Positions 1 through 4,492 of a DNA stretch of 5,695 nucleotides are shown one piece after another. The notes under the pieces were generated by a model. The model was not told the origin of the DNA. It did no database searches and saw only the letters and a program-made list of their open reading frames with translations. The DNA is from Desulfobacteraceae bacterium UBA5852. GTDB taxonomy: Bacteria; Desulfobacterota; Desulfobacteria; Desulfobacterales; UBA5852. The position numbers and the translations under genes were made by a program. The first letter of the stretch is position 1. Every line of letters starts with the position of its first letter. The stretch spans positions 14,609 through 20,303 of the forward strand of contig DJGG01000081.1 in NCBI GenBank assembly GCA_002432195.1. The letters are read 5' to 3'.

Positions 1-125
1 ACCGCGGCGCCCCGCCGGCGCAGGTCGAAAATCTGCACCCGGTAGCAGCTGGTCCACCAACTGACGGGCCGCGCACGGATATCGCCGGGTGGCGGCCAGG
101 TATAGCGGCCGTCGTGAATCAGCAT
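1..125 (-). CDS. Unrecognised protein, N-terminal 41 residues (partial at left edge)
   Basis: The minus strand is open from an ATG at 125-123 to the window edge, giving 41 codons plus two bases with no stop. A Shine-Dalgarno-like GGGGAG (134-139) lies 8 nt upstream of the ATG, which supports both the gene and this start. The visible residues begin MLIHDGRYTW and contain a proline cluster (PPPGD) and an aromatic stretch (SWWTSCYRVQIFDL). No signal peptide or membrane segment is evident. I do not recognise the family and assign no function. The gene is divergent from the exonuclease gene and separated from it by about 240 bp. It is probably real, given the ribosome binding site and the G/C-rich third positions, but the visible part is too short to be certain. 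Confidence 0.6.
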   Translation of the reverse strand, partial: MLIHDGRYTWPPPGDIRARPVSWWTSCYRVQIFDLRRRGAA

Positions 126-133
126 GGTGGCTT

Positions 134-139
134 CTCCCC
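134..139 (-). promoter_or_regulatory. Ribosome binding site of the left-edge gene
   Basis: GGGGAG on the minus strand lies 8 nt before the ATG at 125. It is the main evidence that the short partial frame at the left edge is a translated gene with this start. Confidence 0.55.
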
Positions 140-234
140 GGTGGCGGGCGGGTGCCAACGGCCCCTTTCCGGCGCGCGCGGCCGTGGGAGCACGCGGCCT
201 CCACCGTGATGGCAGCGTTTGATCGGGCAAAGGG

Positions 235-270
235 ACGGCCGGCGTAGCGCCAACATGGGCAGCCGGCCGT
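235..270. repeat. Perfect 9-bp inverted repeat in the divergent intergenic region
   Basis: ACGGCCGGC (235-243) is exactly mirrored by GCCGGCCGT (262-270), with an 18-nt spacer. The spacer can add a short GCC/GGC pairing (249-251 with 258-260). It lies about 95 nt upstream of the exonuclease start and has no T-run, so it does not look like an intrinsic terminator. It could be an operator or a leader hairpin. In GC-rich DNA some short palindromes arise by chance. Confidence 0.45.
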
Positions 271-349
271 GGATTGTCAATCGACGGAGGCCCTGGCGCC
301 GGGCGGGCGGGTGACGCCCCGGCGGCGCAATGGGATGGGCCTCCGCGCC

Positions 350-358
350 AAGGAAAGG
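350..358 (+). promoter_or_regulatory. Ribosome binding site deciding the exonuclease III start
   Basis: AAGGAAAGG lies 6 nt upstream of the ATG at 365. The frame is also open further upstream, with a GTG at 269 and an ATG at 335, but this site and the position of the conserved N-terminal beta strand favour 365. Confidence 0.6.
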
Positions 359-364
359 TCCGGC

Positions 365-1165
365 ATGTCGGCATGTGAACCTCTGCGCATCTGCTCATGG
401 AACGTCAACGGCTTGCGGGCCGTGATGACCAAAGGCTTTGGGGAAGCGGTGGCGCGCCTGAACGCGGATATTCTGGCCCTCCAGGAAACCAAACTGCAGG
501 CGCCCCAGGTGACCGAGGCCATGGGCGCCCTAGCCGGCTACCGCGCCTACTGGGCGCATGCCACGCGCAAGAAGGGTTACAGCGGGGTGGCCGTCTACAC
601 CCGCCGGGAGCCCCTGGCCGTACGCTACGGCATCGGGGAGCCGCGCTATGACGACGAGGGACGGGTGCTGGAACTGGATTTCGGCGATTTTGTCTTCTTC
701 AACGTCTACTTTCCCAATGGGCAGATGAGCCCGGAACGGCTGGCCTTCAAGCTGGACTTCTACCGGGATTTCTTCGCCTATGCCGAGCACTATCGGACCT
801 CCGGCCGCCACCTGGTCATCACCGGGGACTACAACACGGCGCACCGGGAAATCGACCTGGCCAACCCCAAGGCCAACGCCGAGCGTTCGGGCTTCCTGCC
901 GGTGGAGCGCGCCTGGCTCGATCGCCTGGCGGCCGGCGGCTACGTGGACACGTTCCGCCATTTTTACCCGGACCGCGTGTGCTATTCCTGGTGGACCTAC
1001 CGCTTCCGTTCGCGGGAGCGGGACATCGGCTGGCGCATCGACTATGTCTTCGTCAACCGGGAGATGATCGCGGCCGGGCTGCTGCGGGACGCCTTCATCG
1101 ACAACAGCATCTTCGGCTCCGACCATTGCCCGGTGGGGGTCGATCTCTGTCTGCCCGCCACCTGA
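365..1165 (+). CDS. xth: Exodeoxyribonuclease III (ExoA-type AP endonuclease)
   Basis: This 266-residue protein is a cytoplasmic base-excision repair enzyme of the EEP (exonuclease-endonuclease-phosphatase) fold. Family members cleave 5' to abasic sites and degrade 3' ends of duplex DNA, using Mg2+. All catalytic landmarks are present: SWNVNG (11-16, metal-binding Asn13), LQETK (39-43, Glu41), GYSGVAVYTR (71-80), NVYFPNGQ (113-120, Tyr115), GDYNTAH (154-160, Asp155 and Asn157), RIDYVFV (224-230, Asp226) and GSDHCPV (251-257, Asp253 and His254). The YSWW(T)YR...ERDIGWRIDY stretch (207-227) is typical of the Bacillus/Neisseria ExoA branch rather than E. coli XthA. The length is normal for the family. 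The start at 365 is chosen from the ribosome binding site; earlier in-frame starts would add a low-complexity, Arg/Gly-rich extension of up to 32 residues. The next gene follows 65 nt downstream on the same strand, so the two may be co-transcribed. Confidence 0.93.
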   Translation: MSACEPLRICSWNVNGLRAVMTKGFGEAVARLNADILALQETKLQAPQVTEAMGALAGYRAYWAHATRKKGYSGVAVYTRREPLAVRYGIGEPRYDDEGRVLELDFGDFVFFNVYFPNGQMSPERLAFKLDFYRDFFAYAEHYRTSGRHLVITGDYNTAHREIDLANPKANAERSGFLPVERAWLDRLAAGGYVDTFRHFYPDRVCYSWWTYRFRSRERDIGWRIDYVFVNREMIAAGLLRDAFIDNSIFGSDHCPVGVDLCLPAT

Positions 1166-1230
1166 ACGTTTCTCCAACCCGTGGGCCCGCGGCGCCCGTT
1201 CACCGCACCCACCATCCCCTTGGGACAACC

Positions 1231-2109
1231 ATGGATCTGACCTTTCGACCGCTGCACTTGGACGACGTGACGGGCTACCGTCAACGCCTGGCCGCCACAC
1301 CCCAGGTGGCTTCGGACTACAGTTTTGTCAACCTCTACGGCTGGGGCGGGGAGTACGGCCTGGAGGTCGCCTGCACCCCGGAGCTGGTCTGGATCCGCCA
1401 GGCCGTGCCCCGAAGCTGTCTCTGGGCCCCCGTGGGGGACTGGACGGCAGTGGATTGGAAGACGGTACTCCTGCGGCTTCCCCGGGGCACGGAGTTCACC
1501 CGGGTGCCGGAGCAGCTGGTGGACCTGTGGCGCGCCGCGCACCCGCAAGGCCTCGAGGTGCGCGAGGAACGCGGCAACTGGGACTACCTTTACAGCGTGG
1601 AGGATTTGGCCACCCTCAAGGGCAACCGCTTCCACAAGAAGAAAAACCTGCTCAACCAGTTCGTGAAGAACACGCCCTTCCGCTACGAGGCCTTCAACGC
1701 CGAGCTCATCGACCAGGCCCTGGCCCTCCAGGACGACTGGTGCACCTGGCGGGATTGCGAGGCCGAACAGGTGCTCGCCGCCGAGAACACGGCCATCCAG
1801 CGGACTTTCGGCGCCTGGCGCGAGCTGACGGGGCTCACGGGAGGCGCCATCCTGGTGGAGGGCATCATCGTGGCCTACACCATCGCCGAGCCCCTCACCG
1901 ACGATACCCTGGTGATTCACTTCGAGAAAGGCTGCCCGGCCCACAAGGGCGTCTACCAGGCCATCAACCAGATGTTCCTGGCCAGCGTGCCGGAGCGCTT
2001 CACCCTCGTCAACCGGGAGCAGGACCTGGGGGACGAAGGCCTGCGCAAAGCCAAGCTGAGCTACAACCCCGTGGGGTTCCTGAAGAAATACGGCGTCACC
2101 CTAATGTAG
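1231..2109 (+). CDS. DUF2156 / phosphatidylglycerol lysyltransferase C-terminal-like protein
   Basis: This 292-residue protein is recognised by its conserved C-terminal motifs: GNRFHKKKNLLNQF (131-144), VIHFEKG (228-234), KGVYQAINQMF (239-249) and the diagnostic NREQDLGDEGLRKAKLSYNP (261-280), followed by FLKKYGV (283-289). These belong to the DUF2156 / LPG_synthase_C superfamily, a double GNAT-like fold. In MprF-type enzymes this domain transfers an aminoacyl group from aminoacyl-tRNA to phosphatidylglycerol. There is no transmembrane flippase portion here, so this is the soluble stand-alone form, whose substrate is not established; aminoacyl or acyl transfer is inference. The start at 1231 is chosen because the protein then begins MDLTFRPL, the usual N-terminus of the group. 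An upstream ATG at 979 would lie inside the exonuclease gene in another frame. The Shine-Dalgarno (GGGA, 1222-1225) is weak, which fits translation behind the upstream gene. The gene converges on nifS. Confidence 0.82.
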   Translation: MDLTFRPLHLDDVTGYRQRLAATPQVASDYSFVNLYGWGGEYGLEVACTPELVWIRQAVPRSCLWAPVGDWTAVDWKTVLLRLPRGTEFTRVPEQLVDLWRAAHPQGLEVREERGNWDYLYSVEDLATLKGNRFHKKKNLLNQFVKNTPFRYEAFNAELIDQALALQDDWCTWRDCEAEQVLAAENTAIQRTFGAWRELTGLTGGAILVEGIIVAYTIAEPLTDDTLVIHFEKGCPAHKGVYQAINQMFLASVPERFTLVNREQDLGDEGLRKAKLSYNPVGFLKKYGVTLM

Positions 2110-2134
2110 CCGCCAGGAGAAAGCGACGCCCCGC

Positions 2135-2282
2135 GGCCGCCCGCGGAGAAGCGGCGCAGTCGGCCCGCCAGGCAAGGCGCGGGGCCCGGCGAAAAGCGGA
2201 GCAGCCGTCTGGCTGTGAGCATTTTCGCCCGGCCCCGCAACGCAGCCTGGAGGGCCGAGGCGCCGCTTATCCGCGGGCGGCC
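2135..2282. repeat. Long imperfect palindrome between convergent genes
   Basis: The left arm (2135-2195) and right arm (2222-2282) are 61 nt each and complementary at about 51 positions. The outermost 23 bp match at 22 positions. Further blocks TCGGCCC, CCAGGC, GCGGGGCC and GGCGAAAA match exactly, interrupted by single mismatches and one divergent 5-6 nt patch. The 26-nt centre contains its own small hairpin, CAGCC-GTCT-GGCTG (2202-2215). Similarity stops abruptly at both outer ends. The right arm contains the stop codon and last four sense codons of nifS. As RNA it would fold on both strands and could end transcription of both convergent genes, although a terminal T-run is absent. The sharp boundaries also suit a dispersed palindromic repeat or a MITE-like remnant. 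Confidence 0.75.
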
Positions 2283-3445
2283 TGGGCTTGGTGCCAGAAC
2301 GGCGACATCTCCCGCAACCGCACGATGATGGCCGGAAGCTCCTCCACGACGAAATCCACCTCGGCGGCCGTGGTGAAGGTGCTGAGGCTGAAGCGGATCG
2401 ATCCGTGAGCCGCGGTGAACGGCACCCCCATGGCCCGCAGCACGTGGGAGGGCTCCAGGGACCCCGAGGTGCAGGCGGACCCGGAGGACGCGCAGATGCC
2501 CAGCTCGTTCATCATCAGCAGGATGGCCTCCCCTTCCACGTACTCGAAGGCGATGCTGGTCGTGTTGGGCAGGCGCGCCTGACGGTCGCCGTTGACCAGG
2601 CAGTTGGGCACCCGCCGCAGCACCTCCGCCTCGAGCCGATCCCGCAGGCCGCGGACACGGTCTTGCATGTCGGCCAGGTGCGCCGGCGCCTGGGCGCAGG
2701 CCTGCCCCAGGCCCACGATCCCCGGCACGTTCTCGGTGCCCGCCCGGCGGCCGCTCTCCTGATGTCCGCCCACGAACAGGGGTTTGAACTTGGTCCCCTT
2801 GCGCACGTAAAGCGCGCCGATCCCCTTGGGTCCGTGGAGCTTGTGGCCCGACAGCGACAGCAGGTCGATTCCCGTGCCGTCCAGGCGGATGGGAACCTTT
2901 CCCACCGCCTGGACGGCGTCGGTGTGGAAGACGATGCCCCGCTCCCGGGTGGCCTGGGAGAGCTCGGCCACGGGGAAGAGGACGCCGGTCTCGTTGTTGG
3001 CCCACATGAGGCTCACCACGGCGGTGTCCTCGGTGAGGCTGCGGTGGAAGGCGTCCAAGTCCAGGTGCCCGTCCTGGTCCACGGGCACAACGGTCACCCG
3101 GTAGCCGTGGCGGGCATATTGCTCGAAGAGGTTCTTGATGGCGGGGTGTTCCACCCGGGAGGTGACCAGGTGGCGCTTGTCGGGGTTGGAGCTGACGGCG
3201 GCATGGATGGCCGTGTAGTCGCTCTCGGTGCCGCCGCTGGTGAAGAGGATCTCTTCCGGCTGGGCCCCCAGCAGCTCCGCCACCCGGGCCCGGGCCGCGC
3301 GCACGTCCAGGATGAGGTTGCCCCCGAAGCTGTGCATGCTGGAGGGGTTGCCGTAGCGCTCGCTGAAATGCGGCAGCATGGCCTGGATCACGGCGGGGGC
3401 CACGCGGGTGGTGGCGTTGTTGTCCAGATAGACGATCGGCTTCAT
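2267..3445 (-). CDS. nifS: NifS-type cysteine desulfurase
   Basis: This 392-residue, PLP-dependent enzyme removes sulfur from L-cysteine to give alanine and an enzyme persulfide, supplying sulfur for Fe-S cluster assembly on NifU. Seen in the sequence: YLDNNATT (6-13), RYGNPSS (30-36), FTSGGTESD (68-76), RVEHPA (97-102, His100), ANNETG (149-154), HTDAVQAVGK (174-183, Asp176 and Gln179 for PLP), SGHKLHGPKG (199-208, PLP-binding Lys202), SGRRAGTEN (231-239) and SSGSACTSG (320-328, catalytic Cys325). Cys325 is the same position as in Azotobacter NifS. The short active-site loop and the overall sequence favour NifS over the longer-looped IscS. Its ATG overlaps the nifU stop as ATGA, and GGAGGAGG (3453-3460) lies 7 nt upstream, so the two are translationally coupled. 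The last codons (Ala-Ala-Arg-Gly-stop) fall inside the long palindrome. Confidence 0.95.
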   Translation of the reverse strand: MKPIVYLDNNATTRVAPAVIQAMLPHFSERYGNPSSMHSFGGNLILDVRAARARVAELLGAQPEEILFTSGGTESDYTAIHAAVSSNPDKRHLVTSRVEHPAIKNLFEQYARHGYRVTVVPVDQDGHLDLDAFHRSLTEDTAVVSLMWANNETGVLFPVAELSQATRERGIVFHTDAVQAVGKVPIRLDGTGIDLLSLSGHKLHGPKGIGALYVRKGTKFKPLFVGGHQESGRRAGTENVPGIVGLGQACAQAPAHLADMQDRVRGLRDRLEAEVLRRVPNCLVNGDRQARLPNTTSIAFEYVEGEAILLMMNELGICASSGSACTSGSLEPSHVLRAMGVPFTAAHGSIRFSLSTFTTAAEVDFVVEELPAIIVRLREMSPFWHQAQAARG

Positions 3446-4272
3446 GGCCTGACCTCCTCCACGACCAGCTCCGGGGTGACCAGCTCGCGCAGCTTGGCCT
3501 CCACGTAATGCTTGAGGGTCACCTCGGCGGCGCTGCAGCTGGCGCAGGTCCCGCGCAGGTTCACCAGCACCCGGTTGCCATCCACATCCACCAGTTGGAT
3601 GTCGCCGCCGTCCTGCTTGAGCGCGGGCTTGATTTCCCGCTCCAGGGTTTCTTCGATGAGCTTGATCTTCTGAATGTTGGTCAACCTGGGGGGGCGGGGC
3701 AGGGGCGGGGCCGCTTCCCCGCGCACCATGTCGATGATGCGCTGGAGCTCCCCGTGGCACTTGCCGCAGCCGCCGCCGGCCTTGAGATAACCGGTGATAT
3801 CCGCGATCTCGGTGAGGTGGTGCTCCCGCACGCTGGCCTCGATAGCGCGGTCGGTGACCCCGAAGCACTCGCAGACGATCTTGCCTTCCGGCGGCGTTTC
3901 GGCCTCGCCGCGGTAGTGGGCGATGGCCTTGTGCAGGGCTTCCTGCCCCATGACGGAGCAGTGCATCTTCTCCTTGGGCAGCTCCCCCAGGAAGGCGGCG
4001 ATGTCGTCGTTGGTGATCCTGGCCGCCTCTTCCAGGGTCTTGCCCTTGAGCATCTCCGTCAGGGCCGAGGAGGAGGCGATGGCGCTGGCGCAGCCGAAGG
4101 TCTGAAACCTGGCCTCGGCGATACGCCCCTGGCCATCCAGCTTGAAATACAGGGTCAAGGCGTCCCCGCAGGCCAGCGAGCCCACCTCCCCGACCCCGTC
4201 GGCATCTTCGATGACCCCCACATTCCGGGGATGCAGAAAGTGATCCTTGACCTTCTCGGTGTATTCCCACAT
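3442..4272 (-). CDS. nifU: NifU, three-domain Fe-S cluster scaffold protein
   Basis: This 276-residue scaffold builds [2Fe-2S] and [4Fe-4S] clusters with sulfur from NifS and passes them to apoproteins. Three domains are visible in order. The IscU-like N-terminal domain (about 1-125) has Cys35 in LACGDAL with Asp37, Cys61 in FGCASAIASSS and Cys105 in MHCSVMG. The central permanent [2Fe-2S] (BFD-like) domain (about 130-183) has Cys134, Cys136, Cys169 and Cys172 in CEC...GGGCGKC. The C-terminal Nfu domain (about 198-276) has the CASC motif (Cys243, Cys246) and KQDGGDIQLVDVDG (219-232). The proline-rich linker before the Nfu domain (about 185-196) is short, which accounts for a length below the roughly 310 residues of Azotobacter NifU. 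The start MWEYTEKV matches the family, and GGGAG (4281-4285) lies 8 nt upstream; an in-frame ATG 13 codons earlier is less likely. It is the first gene of a nifU-nifS operon. Confidence 0.95.
   Translation of the reverse strand: MWEYTEKVKDHFLHPRNVGVIEDADGVGEVGSLACGDALTLYFKLDGQGRIAEARFQTFGCASAIASSSALTEMLKGKTLEEAARITNDDIAAFLGELPKEKMHCSVMGQEALHKAIAHYRGEAETPPEGKIVCECFGVTDRAIEASVREHHLTEIADITGYLKAGGGCGKCHGELQRIIDMVRGEAAPPLPRPPRLTNIQKIKLIEETLEREIKPALKQDGGDIQLVDVDGNRVLVNLRGTCASCSAAEVTLKHYVEAKLRELVTPELVVEEVRP
3453..3460 (-). promoter_or_regulatory. Strong ribosome binding site of nifS inside nifU
   Basis: GGAGGAGG lies 7 nt before the nifS ATG, within the last codons of nifU. With the ATGA stop/start overlap it predicts coupled, efficient production of NifS. 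Confidence 0.8.
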
Positions 4273-4280
4273 GAGCGTTT

Positions 4281-4285
4281 CTCCC
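4281..4285 (-). promoter_or_regulatory. Ribosome binding site of nifU
   Basis: GGGAG on the minus strand lies 8 nt upstream of the ATG at 4272. It supports that start over the in-frame ATG at 4311, which has no comparable site. Confidence 0.6.
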
Positions 4286-4322
4286 GGTGCCGTTGGTGTG
4301 CGTGGCCGCATATGTGCGCGAC

Positions 4323-4351
4323 GTTAAAATCCTAATCACGATTTGGCGCAA
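4323..4351 (-). promoter_or_regulatory. Possible promoter of nifUS
   Basis: On the minus strand TTGCGC (4351-4346) and TTTAAC (4328-4323) are separated by 17 nt, in one of the few AT-rich stretches of the window and about 50 nt upstream of the nifU start. The match to sigma-70 consensus is weak (3 of 6 and 4 of 6). Placement and base composition are the main support. Confidence 0.25.
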
Positions 4352-4390
4352 TCAAAGCCCGCCCGCCGGAGGGGCTTGTGCGGCTCCCGG

Positions 4391-4419
4391 TTGCTAACTA
4401 TCTTAACACCCATTAACAT
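4391..4419 (+). promoter_or_regulatory. Possible promoter of the sigma-54 activator gene
   Basis: TTGCTA (4391-4396) and TAACAT (4414-4419) are separated by 17 nt and match sigma-70 consensus at 4 of 6 positions each. Transcription would start near 4426. This would exclude the in-frame ATG at 4418 as start codon and leave a leader of about 67 nt before the ATG at 4493. Confidence 0.35.
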
Positions 4420-4492
4420 GACGAGCGGAGTCTGCCGGGCCGTCCCGGGTTGCGGGTTTGGCGCGCTCGAACAGCTGATGGGAACATGCATC

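Noticed and set aside
140..158. A perfect -24 element (TTGGCAC on the minus strand) upstream of the left-edge gene
   Set aside because: There is no GC at the -12 position with correct spacing, and the resulting start of transcription would remove or overlap the ribosome binding site.
269..364. A 32-residue N-terminal extension of exonuclease III starting at GTG 269
   Set aside because: The extension is Arg/Gly-rich and unlike the family, begins within the inverted repeat, and lacks the ribosome binding site present before the ATG at 365.
1042..1944. A 300-codon open frame on the minus strand opposite the DUF2156 gene
   Set aside because: It is antisense to conserved family motifs and has no domain of its own; long shadow frames are expected at this GC content.
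2110..2266. A transposase gene or classical insertion sequence around the palindrome
   Set aside because: The gap is too short for a transposase and shows no flanking target duplication that I can see; only a non-coding repeat is supported.
3446..4351. A continuous open frame upstream of nifS that would fuse about 300 residues to its N-terminus
   Set aside because: nifS has its own strong ribosome binding site and conserved start, and the upstream part is nifU read in the wrong frame.
4343..4358. A sigma-54-like promoter, TTGGC followed by GG-N10-GC spacing, reading towards the activator gene
   Set aside because: The -24 half is good and the spacing is right, but the -12 half reads AAGC instead of TTGC. 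One half-match is expected by chance in GC-rich DNA, and it does not read towards nifUS.
4273..4492. NifA upstream activator sites (TGT-N10-ACA)
   Set aside because: I scanned both strands; only imperfect TGT-N10-ATA-like matches occur, so no NifA control is claimed.
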